A stretch of DNA of 64,000 nucleotides from Planctomycetales bacterium (GCA_020427005.1 JAGQOY010000009.1:22495-86494); one strand, 5' to 3'. Numbered from the stretch's first letter, positions 8,801 through 19,168 are shown. The notes: generated by a model from the sequence alone, not told the origin. A program made the numbers and translations.

Positions 8801-10477
8801 ATGATCAAAAACATTGTATTGGGGTTCCTGCTGCCTCTCATATTAGTCATGGTGGGCTTGGGTGTATTTGTATCGTTGGGTAGGCCAGATCCTCCCAAGG
8901 TACCGGGAGTCGGCAAGGATTTGGCGTCGCGCATCGGTGTGATGACGGCCGCCGAGGTTGGTCGCGTTCACGCATTATCAGAATTTTCTGAAACGCTTGA
9001 TATTCCCATTACTGGCGTTGTCGTTCCGTATCGCGAATTGACGATCGGAAGTGAAGTGGCAGGAAGAATTGTGGCCAAAGGGCCATTTGTCCGGAGCGGA
9101 AACCTGGTTTCAGCCGGCCAAATTCTTTATCAAATCGATCCAGCTGATTTTGAGTTGGCGGTTGAACGCTTGTCACAGCGCCGTGACCAAGAGAGAGTAT
9201 CGCTGGAGGAACTGGAGCAGGAAATCGCCAATAGTGAGCGGCTTTTGAAAGTTGCCGACGAAGAGCTTGCGCTGGCGGAAGCGGAAGTCGCCCGTTTTGC
9301 TACGTTAAAGAGTGGGTTTGCAAGTGCTGCCGAATCGGATGCTGCTTTGCGTAGGCGGCTAGCGGCGTTAAACCAGCAGGTTTCCATTCAAAACCAGATT
9401 GACTCTCAAAGGAAGCGAATCACTCGTTTGCAGCTTGCGGCTGCTCAGGCAGAGACGGAGCTCAGACAGGCTCAGATGGATCTCGAAAGAACCACGGTTA
9501 CTTCACCTGTTGCGGGAAGAGTGGTTAGTGACGAAGTCGAGGTGGATTCCTACGTTTCAAAAGGTGCAAAGCTAACACTCATCGAGGACATAGAAAAGGT
9601 TGAAGTAGCCTGTAACGTGCGTATGGATCAACTGTATTGGATTTTGGATCAGCAGGGGGTAAGCACAGATTCAATTGTCAATGCAGCCGATGCAGCGCGG
9701 TACGAACTCCCTCAGGTGCCTGTAAAAGTTCGTTTTGAATTGAGTGGTCGGCAAGCGATTACTTATGAGTGGGAAGGCCATCTAGATCGTTACGATGGGG
9801 CGGGCCTCGATCCACAGAGTCGAACGGTACCATTGCGAGTGTTGGTTGATGATCCAGATGAATTTACTATTAACGGAAAACCTGCGGATCAATCACCCTT
9901 GAGCGGTCCTCGAACACTAGTGCGTGGCATGTTTGTAAATGTGATTGTAGAAGCTAGACCTGCTACTCAGCTGCTATTGATTCCCAAACTGGCAGTTAAG
10001 CCTGGCAACGGTAGCAGTCGTGTTTGGCTGTTCGAAGCCAATGCCCAGGCCATTGATGAAGCAGTGCGACGTAAATCTCCAGTAACTCAATCCACAATGG
10101 ATGACTCTGCGTTGGATGATGATGTAAGTACTAGCGAAGCTGCCAATAATCGTAAGGTGGAGATTGATCCTGCTGACTGGCAGCCTGGCTTTCTCAAGGT
10201 GATTGATGGGATTCAGTTAATTGGTCCACTTACTGTACCGGTCAATTCCGAAGTGCCTCAGGCCGAACCTGAACCTCAACCACTGGAAGTGGCGCAGGAT
10301 TCTGAAGCCGACCAAGAAGGTCGAGGAACCCATGAAGATACTCATCAATATTTCTGGATTTGCGAGGCCTCGGATGGACGGTTGCAGCCTGGAGATGCAG
10401 TCATTGTTACTCCATTGCCTGGAATAGAAGATTCCGATCAGTATCCACTACGTGTGCTTAGGAGCCAGCTCGAATAG
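8801..10477 (+). CDS. RND efflux periplasmic adaptor (membrane fusion protein, HlyD/AcrA type)
   Basis: 558 residues from ATG 8801 (a TTG two codons earlier is also in frame). One N-terminal membrane segment (about 4-27) anchors it. The biotinyl/lipoyl-like half-motif GSEVAGRIVAKGPFVRSG is followed by a long coiled-coil hairpin (about residues 125-225, heptads of E/L/A), the return strand TSPVAGRVVSDEVEVDSYVSKG, and a beta-barrel domain. It bridges the inner-membrane pump to an outer-membrane channel. Odd: an acidic, low-complexity insertion at about 425-540 (TMDDSALDDD, then QAEPEPQPLE) makes it longer than typical AcrA (about 400). No TolC-like gene follows. Confidence 0.92.
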   Translation: MIKNIVLGFLLPLILVMVGLGVFVSLGRPDPPKVPGVGKDLASRIGVMTAAEVGRVHALSEFSETLDIPITGVVVPYRELTIGSEVAGRIVAKGPFVRSGNLVSAGQILYQIDPADFELAVERLSQRRDQERVSLEELEQEIANSERLLKVADEELALAEAEVARFATLKSGFASAAESDAALRRRLAALNQQVSIQNQIDSQRKRITRLQLAAAQAETELRQAQMDLERTTVTSPVAGRVVSDEVEVDSYVSKGAKLTLIEDIEKVEVACNVRMDQLYWILDQQGVSTDSIVNAADAARYELPQVPVKVRFELSGRQAITYEWEGHLDRYDGAGLDPQSRTVPLRVLVDDPDEFTINGKPADQSPLSGPRTLVRGMFVNVIVEARPATQLLLIPKLAVKPGNGSSRVWLFEANAQAIDEAVRRKSPVTQSTMDDSALDDDVSTSEAANNRKVEIDPADWQPGFLKVIDGIQLIGPLTVPVNSEVPQAEPEPQPLEVAQDSEADQEGRGTHEDTHQYFWICEASDGRLQPGDAVIVTPLPGIEDSDQYPLRVLRSQLE

Positions 10478-10659
10478 ATTAAGTAATCATGCGATTGTGG
10501 ATGCTCAGAACGAGAGAAGAGCAATGAAAAGCTCACGCTTATAGCACTGGGCCATGTGATCGCAAGTGATGGTTGCTAAGCTCTCTCAAATTACCCAGTA
10601 AATATTTCCGCGTACGCTACGGCTTTACACTCGATTCGCCTATCGGCAAGGTCGACAAG

Positions 10660-13600
10660 ATGAAATCAATTGTTCGTTGGGCTATTGAAAACACCCCCGG
10701 TGTGAACGTGGTGGTTGTTGGGACTTTGGTGGCCGGCCTAATCAGTTTTCTCTGGCTACGTCGTGAAGTGTTTCCCGAGTTTGAATTAGAAGTTGTGTTG
10801 GTTCAAGTGGCGTACCCTGGCGCTTCTCCGTCAGATGCAGAGAAAGGGGTTTGTCAGCCAATCGAAGAAGCCATTCGTTCGCTGGATGGCATTAAGCGAC
10901 TAGTGAGCATCGCGCGCGAGGGTGGTGGCTATGTAATGGTTGAACTTAACTCGAACGTCGGCAACGTTCAAAAAGTAGTTACTGAAATACGTTCTCGCGT
11001 GGATAGGATCACCAATTTTCCCGATCTAGCAGAGGACCCACAAGTTGAACAAATTACATTTCGAGAGGCTGCGATTCGCTTGGCGGTTATTGGGCCACCG
11101 GATCGTAGTGAAGCAGCGGAACTTCGATTAAGAGAAGTTGCAGAAGATGTCCGCTCGGCGATTCTGGACTTATCCAACATTTCGCAGGCTAATATTCAGG
11201 GCGCAAAGAAATATCAGATCGACGTTGAGCTTTCCGAGGACACGCTTCGCAAATACGGATTGACGCTTTCGCGAGTTGCGCAAATATTGCGACGTGAGAA
11301 CATCGAAATGCCCGGCGGTCAACTGCGTGCGGACGGCCAGGAAATACTCCTGCGTGGGAAAAACAGACGTGAATTTGGTGAAGAGATTTCGAGCTTGCCG
11401 ATTATTTCGCAACCGAACGGTGTCGTATTGAAATTGTCCGATATCGGCAAGGTCTACGACCAATTTGACGATTCTACGAGCAAGAGTGAGGTCAACGGAC
11501 AACCAGCCCTAGTCATTAGCATCGATCGTACCGCTGACGAGGATTTGTTGAAGATCGCGGATTCGGTCCACAAATTCGCGAGTAGCCACCAACTGCCAGA
11601 TGGATTTGCGCTGAGAGTTTGGGGGGATACAAGCGTTGATGTACGAGACCGCATGCGTCTATTGCGGAACAACGGCATGCAGGGGCTTTGTTTTGTGTTC
11701 CTGTTGCTCGCGTTTTTTCTTGAATTTCGACTTGCATTTTGGGTTTCACTAGGAATACCCATCTCCGTATTTGGAGCCGGTATCTTTTTGCTGGGAACCG
11801 GCCAAACCCTAAACATGCTCAGCATGTTCGCTTTCCTGATGGCACTTGGTATTGTGGTGGACGATGCAATTGTCGTGGGTGAGAACATTTATGCGCACCG
11901 GGGAATGGGGAAGAACTATGTACAGGCTGCAATAGATGGAACCGTTGAAGTAATGCCATCGGTGATTACTGCAGTGCTCACGACGATAATAGCATTCATT
12001 CCGTTCTTTTTTGTTTCAGGTGTGATGGGTAAATTCATTGCTGTTATGCCTGTGGCCATTATTGCCATGCTGCTAATCTCGCTTGTAGAGGCTGCGACAG
12101 CCCTGCCTTGCCACTTGTCCCATCGTTCCGAAGACAAGGCGCAGAACTTGCTTCAGCATATTACGCATGGTGTTAGCATTCTCTTGAGGCCAGTGTTCGC
12201 GACGTTTGATTGGTTGAGCCATATATTTGGCAATGCCATGGATCGGTTTGGCGATCGCATTTACATCCCTGTTCTCAGGTTTTTGCTGTTGTATCCGCTC
12301 ATGGGCGTGGCATTGGGGATGGCAGTACTACTTGTTACAGTGGCGGTAGTAAATGCGGGTTGGATACCATTTAATGCGTTTCCGAAATCAGACAGTAACC
12401 AAATTCTAGCGCAAATCGTCTATCCGGACGGTACACCAGTAGAGATAACCGACGCATCCACGAAGCGGATTGAAAAGGCCATTCGAGATGTTAGCGAGGA
12501 AATATTCTCCGAAAGATCGAAGCACGAAGATGCTGAAGTTCTGGCGAGGCTACAACAGGACCCTCTATCACCGCGGGGGCCAGTCAAATTAACCTTTCGA
12601 CAAGTTGGGCAGGTCAGCCAGAAAGGTGCCATGGGGTCTGCTGGAGGTGGTAGCGGAAGTCACGTTGGGCAGGTGTACGTTGAATTGGAAGATGCAGGAA
12701 TCCGAAGTAAGAGCAGTACCGAACTAGTGAATCTTTGGCGTCAAAAAGCTGGTGAATTTTCAGGCGCGGAACGCGTTACTTTTGACTCCGCGAGTGTTGG
12801 GCCTGGTGGAAATCCAATTGAATTCAAAATTCTCGCACCAGAGTTTGCCAATGATCAATTGGAAGCAGCTGTCGAAGACGCTAAGGCCGAGCTCGCGACT
12901 TACGCAGGTGTTTATGACATTCGCGACGATGCGACGCCAGGTAAATTAGAGTTTCAGATTCGAGTTAAGGATCAAGCTCAGTCCATGGGAGTCACAGCTG
13001 CAGACTTGGCAGAAACGGTGCGCAATGTTTACTACGGTGCTGAGGTAATGCGGCTACAGCGTGGTAGGCATGAGGTCAAGTTGATGGTCCGGTATCCGGA
13101 AAATGAACGGACTTCATTAGCACAGTTTCAGGAAATTCGCGTGCGAGGAAATGATGGGATTGAGAGGCCAATAACGGAGTTGGCAGAGATTACTGTCACG
13201 CGTGGTTATTCCGAAATCAATCGGCTAGATCAACAGCGTTCGATCACAGTCATTACTGATCTGGATGCATCGGAAACCAACGCCCAGTTTGTGATATCAA
13301 AACTGAAATCAGACTTCCTTCCAAAACTATACGAAAAATATCCTCAAGTAAGCGTCCGTTGGGAGGGACAACAACAGCAGACAGTGGAATCCATGCAGAG
13401 CCTGTTTATTGGCTCGGGCCTGGCATTGTTGGCCATGTATGTGCTGCTAGTAATCGAGTTCCGGTCGTATTTCCAACCATTGTTGATTTTGGCAATCGTG
13501 CCTTTTGGATTTATTGGGGCCATTTGGGGGCACGGCATCATGGGGATTGAAGTCACGTTGTTTAGTTTCTTTGGTTTGGTCGCCTTGACTGGCGTGGTGG

Positions 13601-13971
13601 TAAATGACTCCATCGTGTTAGTCGATTTTATCAATGCCCGGGTGCGTTCTGGAATGGACCAGCATGAAGCCTTACTTGAAGCGGGCCGTAGACGTTTGCG
13701 TCCAGTATTTTTGACAAGCCTGACAACGATAGGTGGACTGGTGCCAATGCTAACCGAGACCTCGTTTCAGGCTCAGTTTCTAGTGCCCATGGCTACTAGC
13801 ATCGCATTTGGGCTCATGTTGTCCACCGTGGTCGTCCTTTTCCAAGTTCCTGTGTTCTTCCAGATCTACTTGATCGTGTCTCATTGGCTTGGTTTTGATC
13901 AGTCCAAGTCACGCACTGAGAAGATTGCCGAACTTGTCGGAGATTCGCTAATCGCTGAAGCAGCCTCATGA
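10660..13971 (+). CDS. RND family efflux pump, inner-membrane transporter (AcrB/MdtB-like)
   Basis: 1,103 residues from ATG 10660 (frame open from 10573, but MKSIVRWAIENTPGV is the usual RND start). It shows the family layout: first TM, porter loop starting VFPEFELEVVLVQVAYPGASPSDAEKGV, a TM cluster with the TM4 proton-relay region ALGIVVDDAIVVGENI, a second porter loop, and a final TM cluster with GVVVNDSIVLVDFIN. It exports drugs, lipids or other amphiphiles using the proton gradient. It follows the adaptor by 182 bases and forms the third gene of the TetR-adaptor-pump set. Substrate not deducible. Confidence 0.95.
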   Translation: MKSIVRWAIENTPGVNVVVVGTLVAGLISFLWLRREVFPEFELEVVLVQVAYPGASPSDAEKGVCQPIEEAIRSLDGIKRLVSIAREGGGYVMVELNSNVGNVQKVVTEIRSRVDRITNFPDLAEDPQVEQITFREAAIRLAVIGPPDRSEAAELRLREVAEDVRSAILDLSNISQANIQGAKKYQIDVELSEDTLRKYGLTLSRVAQILRRENIEMPGGQLRADGQEILLRGKNRREFGEEISSLPIISQPNGVVLKLSDIGKVYDQFDDSTSKSEVNGQPALVISIDRTADEDLLKIADSVHKFASSHQLPDGFALRVWGDTSVDVRDRMRLLRNNGMQGLCFVFLLLAFFLEFRLAFWVSLGIPISVFGAGIFLLGTGQTLNMLSMFAFLMALGIVVDDAIVVGENIYAHRGMGKNYVQAAIDGTVEVMPSVITAVLTTIIAFIPFFFVSGVMGKFIAVMPVAIIAMLLISLVEAATALPCHLSHRSEDKAQNLLQHITHGVSILLRPVFATFDWLSHIFGNAMDRFGDRIYIPVLRFLLLYPLMGVALGMAVLLVTVAVVNAGWIPFNAFPKSDSNQILAQIVYPDGTPVEITDASTKRIEKAIRDVSEEIFSERSKHEDAEVLARLQQDPLSPRGPVKLTFRQVGQVSQKGAMGSAGGGSGSHVGQVYVELEDAGIRSKSSTELVNLWRQKAGEFSGAERVTFDSASVGPGGNPIEFKILAPEFANDQLEAAVEDAKAELATYAGVYDIRDDATPGKLEFQIRVKDQAQSMGVTAADLAETVRNVYYGAEVMRLQRGRHEVKLMVRYPENERTSLAQFQEIRVRGNDGIERPITELAEITVTRGYSEINRLDQQRSITVITDLDASETNAQFVISKLKSDFLPKLYEKYPQVSVRWEGQQQQTVESMQSLFIGSGLALLAMYVLLVIEFRSYFQPLLILAIVPFGFIGAIWGHGIMGIEVTLFSFFGLVALTGVVVNDSIVLVDFINARVRSGMDQHEALLEAGRRRLRPVFLTSLTTIGGLVPMLTETSFQAQFLVPMATSIAFGLMLSTVVVLFQVPVFFQIYLIVSHWLGFDQSKSRTEKIAELVGDSLIAEAAS

Positions 13972-14030
13972 GTATGCTCAGAGATCGTGCGCGAATATGA
14001 GCTCGGATTTATTACTGGATGAGTCTTGGG

Positions 14031-14080
14031 TGTGAGCCGTGACTTGTAAGCCGGGCATTAGCTATGCCCTTCGGCTCACA
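14031..14080. repeat. REP-like nested palindrome / possible bidirectional terminator
   Basis: Arms TGTGAGCCG (14031-14039) and CGGCTCACA (14072-14080) are perfectly complementary and enclose a second perfect hairpin, GGGCAT (14053-14058) with ATGCCC (14064-14069). An alternative fold pairs AGCCG-GGCAT (49-58) with ATGCC...CGGCT (64-76), competing for the same right arm. It lies between the convergent pump gene and a hypothetical gene. No long T-tract follows, so a REP-type element is at least as likely as a simple terminator. Confidence 0.55.
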
Positions 14081-14112
14081 GATCCTAATGGCGCATTGCC
14101 GTTTAGTTGAAC

Positions 14113-14610
14113 CTAAAGGTACATGCCGACAAAGCCACCGCTATCATCGCTGGCCTGTTCAAGCTCGCGCAGGCGGGCTATCGTTCGAGACAAGTCCCCA
14201 GCCTGAATATAGCGATTGAATTCTACCAGGACGCTATGTTTGACCGTCTCGCCAAACCAATCCACGATACTTTGATTCAACCAACTGCAGGTCTCTTTTT
14301 CTAGAGTGACTGATAATTCAACGGATCTTGCTTCCATATCCTCTGCGTTAGTGAGGACCACACCCTCAAACAAGAATTGAATCATCCCGGACTGTTCGTC
14401 ATTCGTAAGACGAAAGATGCAATGTGCATTGTGAAGGTAATAACTGTTGAGACTACCGTGAGAAGCCACGGCAGTTTTCATGCGAGCAAACTTTTGGGCC
14501 AGTTTCGGTGATACGTCATTAGGTACTTGAAAGCTGGTTACTGATCGCAGAGGTAGGCAATCAAATTCAATTTCCACCCAACGATTGAGGTTCGTTTGGT
14601 TCATATTCAT
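14113..14610 (-). CDS. Hypothetical protein, 165 aa
   Basis: Soluble, acidic, no signal peptide or membrane segment. Central part FRLTNDEQSGMIQFLFEGVVLTN suggests a compact beta fold; the C-terminal half is helical and ends in a Gly-rich tail. Two start codons are possible (14610 or 14604); a GGGGA stretch fits the second better. I recognise no family. It follows the 658-residue secreted protein on the same strand after 80 bases, so may be co-transcribed with it. Confidence 0.65.
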   Translation of the reverse strand: MNMNQTNLNRWVEIEFDCLPLRSVTSFQVPNDVSPKLAQKFARMKTAVASHGSLNSYYLHNAHCIFRLTNDEQSGMIQFLFEGVVLTNAEDMEARSVELSVTLEKETCSWLNQSIVDWFGETVKHSVLVEFNRYIQAGDLSRTIARLRELEQASDDSGGFVGMYL

Positions 14611-14690
14611 TGTCCCCGCGATCCATCTAGACCTGTCAAAACTCAGCCCTGGTGCTTTGTGAGTTCATGCCGCATGAACTGCCTTGATAT

Positions 14691-16667
14691 CTACCTCAAC
14701 GAAATGTGTAACCATCCATCGTCGGCTTGAATACTGTTGAGTTGCAATGTGGGAAGCTCGGGAAATCGACTGCCCAATTCCGCAGTATTTGACTCGATGT
14801 CGGATTTTAAAATGTCATCAAATTTTTCTTTAAGAAAGGCGCGGAGTGCGGTAGCACTGACCCCCCCAGATCGGCCCGCAAATTCAATATCAACTTCGCC
14901 TTGACGATGCAACTGAAGCTTTTTCGAATTCAATTCGGCATTATAAACCGCAGATATGATCGCAGGTTCGGCTAGTGTCCGATCGCCCCGGGTCATTTGT
15001 GAAATTCGCAATACAATTTTGATGCCACCATTATCAAACTCTAGAGCCACTGGGCGAATAGTTGCCATTGAAACCGACCAGGGCTCGCCTTCGGATTCCT
15101 TTAGTATTTCGTCTGGAACTTTCCCAGTGATTTGCCGGGAGTAGTTATCAAGGTCTTGGCTGCGAATCGTTCGGCCACCCAGCACGGTATCCAGCAAATT
15201 GATCGGTAATGACTGGTGAACATCCAGGGAGATGCTACTGTCGACGTCATGGTGAAATGAACTAGGGTGGTGGGCAGCAAGTTGATGAGTAGCTGCCCAG
15301 GTTAGGTTTCCAAAAACTGTGTCCTCAGTTGAATTCATGCTCCAAGTTGGTTTCTCAAGTCCCAGCCGGAGAACTTCCGGACGTTGTCCTTGTTGTAGAT
15401 CCCGAATCCGACCATTGCTTTCTGCCAGTTGCGACTCAACTTGTTCGTCGAATTGAGACTGAATGCGGTTCTGCATACGACCTTCCGCAATGCGATTGGC
15501 TTCTCCGCTGGACTGTGCTGCTTTGCGGCTTGCAATCTTACGGACGAGCCTGGAACGATGTTGAATGCCGTAGATCGTTGTCGAGAGATCTGTGGCAACG
15601 CTAGCGGGAGTCGCTGAAACACCGTTGGGGGTAATGAAGATTTGTTTGGAAGCCCAAACGGGTGAATTGCCAGTGCTCAGGATTCGAACACCGCGGTTGA
15701 ATCCTACGTTGTCACTACTGACTGTGGCGTTCATCCTCAAACAGAGGCTGATACCGTTTGTAAGTGGGCACAAATCAGCGGAAACACTTCCTAAGAGACA
15801 AGCCGTGCCAGTAACATTGGTGCCAAGAATGCACTCATGTACGTCACTTGGTTGGGCCAGCGGGCGTGCAACCATGCGATTAACAAAACGTTCGCTGACG
15901 GCGACTTGAACATTGGGAAATCCATAGTCCTGCCGTATTTGTCGCACGACATCCATGGCTTGATTGCTGTCCTGTAAGTAGTTTGCAATCAGTCCCAGCG
16001 AAGCCATTCGCTCCGATTCCGCGCCCTCGGCAGGACTGTTGAGTAAATTCTCTAGTTGCTCCAGACGAGTGTCTAGCATATTCAACGTCTGTTGAGGATT
16101 TGAGCTGAATCGTAGAGCCTGAATCCATTTGTTTAGCGCGCTGCGTACATCCCGGAATTGGGACAATTCCAGTCCAGGATAGTTCTGTCGCATATTCATT
16201 TCGAGGTCAATTAATTGACTTACGTTTGGTGTCTCAGATCGTAGTTGCTCATATAACTCATCGAACTTGAGGAACTTCACCCAAGCCAGTCCGCTGTCAG
16301 AAGGGAGGGTCAAAAATTGTTCCAACCTAGCAATCGCAGAGTATAGATTTTGTTTAGTTTGTTCGATGTCTGGCAGCCGGGTTGCATCTAGCTTTGCTCG
16401 CGCATCTCTCACAACGTCTGCCAATCGATTAGAGGCTAGCGGAGTGCTGGCAAGGACTGTTGGAGCGGTAAAAACTGGGCTTCCGGCAGTATGAAATGAA
16501 GTGGAGATAACAGTGCCGGATAGATTTTGGCTTGGTTCTAGTTGATAGATCGCTGAAATAACAGGACTTTGGACGGTGATCTCCGTTTGGGAATAGACTG
16601 CGCCAAACGGCACCAGAATAATGACCAAAGATACAATCACCAATTTACAAAAGTAACCAAGTCGCAT
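14691..16667 (-). CDS. Secreted hypothetical protein, 658 aa
   Basis: Signal peptide at residues 1-27 (hydrophobic KLVIVSLVIILVPFGAVYS). The middle contains helical, Gln/Arg-rich stretches and two cysteine-containing segments (HECILGTNVTGTACLLGS, then LCPLTNGISLCLRMN). A basic region SRLVRKIASRKAAQ lies near residue 370. The C-terminal part alternates beta strands (GGIKIVLRISQM, GEVDIEFAGRSGGVS). I recognise no named domain. Gene size and style match planctomycete-specific secreted proteins of unknown function. It is divergent from the BatD-like gene. Confidence 0.75.
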   Translation of the reverse strand: MRLGYFCKLVIVSLVIILVPFGAVYSQTEITVQSPVISAIYQLEPSQNLSGTVISTSFHTAGSPVFTAPTVLASTPLASNRLADVVRDARAKLDATRLPDIEQTKQNLYSAIARLEQFLTLPSDSGLAWVKFLKFDELYEQLRSETPNVSQLIDLEMNMRQNYPGLELSQFRDVRSALNKWIQALRFSSNPQQTLNMLDTRLEQLENLLNSPAEGAESERMASLGLIANYLQDSNQAMDVVRQIRQDYGFPNVQVAVSERFVNRMVARPLAQPSDVHECILGTNVTGTACLLGSVSADLCPLTNGISLCLRMNATVSSDNVGFNRGVRILSTGNSPVWASKQIFITPNGVSATPASVATDLSTTIYGIQHRSRLVRKIASRKAAQSSGEANRIAEGRMQNRIQSQFDEQVESQLAESNGRIRDLQQGQRPEVLRLGLEKPTWSMNSTEDTVFGNLTWAATHQLAAHHPSSFHHDVDSSISLDVHQSLPINLLDTVLGGRTIRSQDLDNYSRQITGKVPDEILKESEGEPWSVSMATIRPVALEFDNGGIKIVLRISQMTRGDRTLAEPAIISAVYNAELNSKKLQLHRQGEVDIEFAGRSGGVSATALRAFLKEKFDDILKSDIESNTAELGSRFPELPTLQLNSIQADDGWLHISLR

Positions 16668-16969
16668 TTCGATGACTCCGTTTCACATGAGGAATTCCTG
16701 GGTGTCACCGCCTAACATACAATCAGTACCAGCGGCACAGAGCCCCTAGTTTGTCTGGTATTCCCAACTTTGCCAATAGTGACCTGAGAGATTATGGCCT
16801 ATGCAACAAGGTATCCCGCGAATTGAGTTTCTCGGTACGACAAGTCTGGGTTCAGAATTCAGGTGACCAAATTGCCCAAATTGGTGTTTTGGAGGATCCA
16901 GATCCCTGTACTTGCCTACAAGTGCGTGAGATGTTTGCAGCCAAAAATGAGAAGCGGACGGTTTGTCGC

Positions 16970-18016
16970 ATGACTATGAATTGCGAGGATTTAGAATTGC
17001 CCAGCTGGGTAAAGTTCCGGCGGGGGAGGTCCAGTTTGACCACTAAGCTACTGGCTTTGGGGTTCCTAACCAGTTTTTTGGCAGGTTTCAGTCTTGCAGT
17101 GGACCCATCAACGGCTGAGGTTAAGACCCATTTAGATCGACACCAGGTATCTGTTGCCGAACCTGTTCATCTGATGATAGAGGTTATTGCAGGCTCAGAA
17201 TTTGAAGTGGTTTTTCCTAAACTTTCCCAAGGAGAGCCATGGGGAGAATGGACTGTCGTTGAAGTGGAGCAATGGGATGACTTACCTGTGCCAAGTTCAC
17301 AGTCGTTGAGCAATCATGCATTGCGGCAATGGACCCATACCTATTCACTAGAATGTTACTTGGGCGGCGAACATACAATCCCCAGTCTGACAATAATTTG
17401 CCGCAATAAAAACCAGCCAGCTGAGTCCTTCTCTCTGGAATCGGTCTCCCACAAGGTTCAAGTGGCTTCGGGTATCTCTGAGGCGGTCAATCCGGAGGAC
17501 TTTAGAGACATAAAATCCGCAGTAGAGTTAGCTCGATCTGGGGACCGAGTTAGTAGAAGTGCACTTGCGATTGCCATATGCATTGTGGCGTTGGGGGTGG
17601 TGGCAGGTGTGGTACTGCTTGCCAAGAGGCGTCGCATCAAACAGCTTTCGCCTGAGCAGATAGCGCTGAACAGAATTCTTCAATTAAGTTCGTGGTCCCT
17701 CAATGATATTCCGCATTGTCAAAAATATTACGCACAACTAATCGATATATTACGGCAATTTATTGGCATGAGGTTCGGTGTGGCTGCTCCGCAGTTAACA
17801 ACGGAAGAATTTCTTCGTCTAGCTTTTAATCTCCAACATTGGACCGAAGATCAACGGAACGCACTTCAGAAGCTGTTGGAAAGGGCCGATCGTGTTAAGT
17901 TCGCCTCGGAAGCATTGAATTCGGATGCCGTTAAGTCTTCTCGGGACGAGGTTATGAAATTCATTCAACTATCCAAGGCGGGAGCGGTAGTTACGTCCTC
18001 GGATTTTGCTAAATAG
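16970..18016 (+). CDS. Membrane protein with BatD-like N terminus and DUF4381-like C terminus
   Basis: From ATG 16970 the protein has about 348 residues: a basic N terminus, a signal/anchor (KLLALGFLTSFLAGFSLAV), an exported beta domain of the BatD kind (VKTHLDRHQVSVAEPVHLMIEV, with a GEHTIPSL strand), a second TM (IAICIVALGVVAGVVLLAKRR) and a cytoplasmic helical tail (about DIPHCQKYYAQLIDILRQF...LTTEEFLRLAF). This arrangement usually accompanies MoxR-AAA/vWA (Bat) operons, but no moxR or vWA gene is adjacent, so it is an orphan here. The frame is open from a TTG at 16751; the ATG at 16970 gives a better signal sequence. Confidence 0.65.
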   Translation: MTMNCEDLELPSWVKFRRGRSSLTTKLLALGFLTSFLAGFSLAVDPSTAEVKTHLDRHQVSVAEPVHLMIEVIAGSEFEVVFPKLSQGEPWGEWTVVEVEQWDDLPVPSSQSLSNHALRQWTHTYSLECYLGGEHTIPSLTIICRNKNQPAESFSLESVSHKVQVASGISEAVNPEDFRDIKSAVELARSGDRVSRSALAIAICIVALGVVAGVVLLAKRRRIKQLSPEQIALNRILQLSSWSLNDIPHCQKYYAQLIDILRQFIGMRFGVAAPQLTTEEFLRLAFNLQHWTEDQRNALQKLLERADRVKFASEALNSDAVKSSRDEVMKFIQLSKAGAVVTSSDFAK

Positions 18017-18223
18017 TAAAGCAAGTGCTCGAGGAAGGCAGGATCTCAATTCGAGCAGAACTTGTTGTGAGAGTCGCGTATTTTCGCCCGCTTGATCAAC
18101 AGTTTACTTGAAGGCACACGCTATTCGTTTCGACTCATACTAGAATTTGATTCAGCTGATACTCGGCGATGCGCGGATTGTTCCCCAGCTACTTTCAGGA
18201 AATTCAATTGGATCGCACTATTC

Positions 18224-19168
18224 ATGAATACACATCAGGATATTTTTTGTGGTTGCATGCCTGCTTTGATGACTCCATGCAGCGAAGCAGGGGTGCCAAC
18301 TTGGGACGCATTGGTATCGAAAGCTCAGGAACTAATTAACGAAGGAATGCGAGCGGTTGTTTATTGTGGCTCGATGGGGGACTGGCCTCTTCTTTCGGAC
18401 CATCAGCGTCAAGAGGGTGTCGAACGCCTAGTTCAGGCCGGCGTTCCTGTAATCGTAGGCACCGGTGCTCAGAATTCTCGGGCTGCTGCCGAACATGCCC
18501 AGCATGCGGAGAAAGTAGGTGCATTAGGATTGATGGTCATCCCTCGGCTACTTTCAAGAGCTACATCCGTGGCGGCCCAAAAATATCATTTTTCTAAAGT
18601 ACTATCGGCGGCCAAGTCCTTGCCCGCCGTCATCTACAATAGTCCCTACTACGGTTTCGAGACCAAGGCCGATCTTTTTTTTGATTTGCGTCGAGAGCAC
18701 AAAAACCTCGTTGGTTTCAAGGAGTTTGGTGGAGCAAAATCCCTGACATACGCTGCTGAAAATATCACGAACTCAGACGCAGCACTGTCACTCATGGTTG
18801 GCGTTGATACTCAAGTTTTTCACGGATACGTCAACTGTGGAGCGAGGGGAGCCATTACAGGTGTTGGTAATGCACTTCCATGCCAAGTTTTGCGTTTGGT
18901 GTCATTGTGTCAGCAGGCTGTTACGGGTGATATTCGTGCCCGGAATTTTGCCTTGGAGTTGAGCCAAGCGCTTCAGGTATTGTCGACTTTCGACGAAGGG
19001 CCAGATCTAGTCTTGTACTACAAACGGCTCCTGGTGCTAGAAGGTAATCCCGAATACGAACACAATATTTATGAGGGGGATCGTTTGAGTTCCAGCCAGG
19101 AGTCCTACATCACGTCGCAATGGAAGCTCTTTCGGCAATGGTGGGAACAGTGGCCGGGCAAGGATTGA
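18224..19168 (+). CDS. Dihydrodipicolinate synthase/N-acetylneuraminate lyase family aldolase
   Basis: 314 residues from ATG 18224; upstream in-frame codons (to 18092) lie outside the family boundary. A class I (Schiff-base) TIM-barrel aldolase: G-C-M-P-A-L-M-T-P start, [12 protein letters not shown] in the place of the GTTGE loop, the Tyr motif YNSPYYG and the lysine motif GFKEFGG. The changed substrate loop (GSMGDW rather than GTTGE) suggests the substrate is not aspartate semialdehyde, so I do not call it dapA; a hydroxy-keto-acid or sugar-acid lyase is more likely (inference). The next gene, an esterase, follows on the same strand. Confidence 0.85.
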   Translation: MNTHQDIFCGCMPALMTPCSEAGVPTWDALVSKAQELINEGMRAVVYCGSMGDWPLLSDHQRQEGVERLVQAGVPVIVGTGAQNSRAAAEHAQHAEKVGALGLMVIPRLLSRATSVAAQKYHFSKVLSAAKSLPAVIYNSPYYGFETKADLFFDLRREHKNLVGFKEFGGAKSLTYAAENITNSDAALSLMVGVDTQVFHGYVNCGARGAITGVGNALPCQVLRLVSLCQQAVTGDIRARNFALELSQALQVLSTFDEGPDLVLYYKRLLVLEGNPEYEHNIYEGDRLSSSQESYITSQWKLFRQWWEQWPGKD

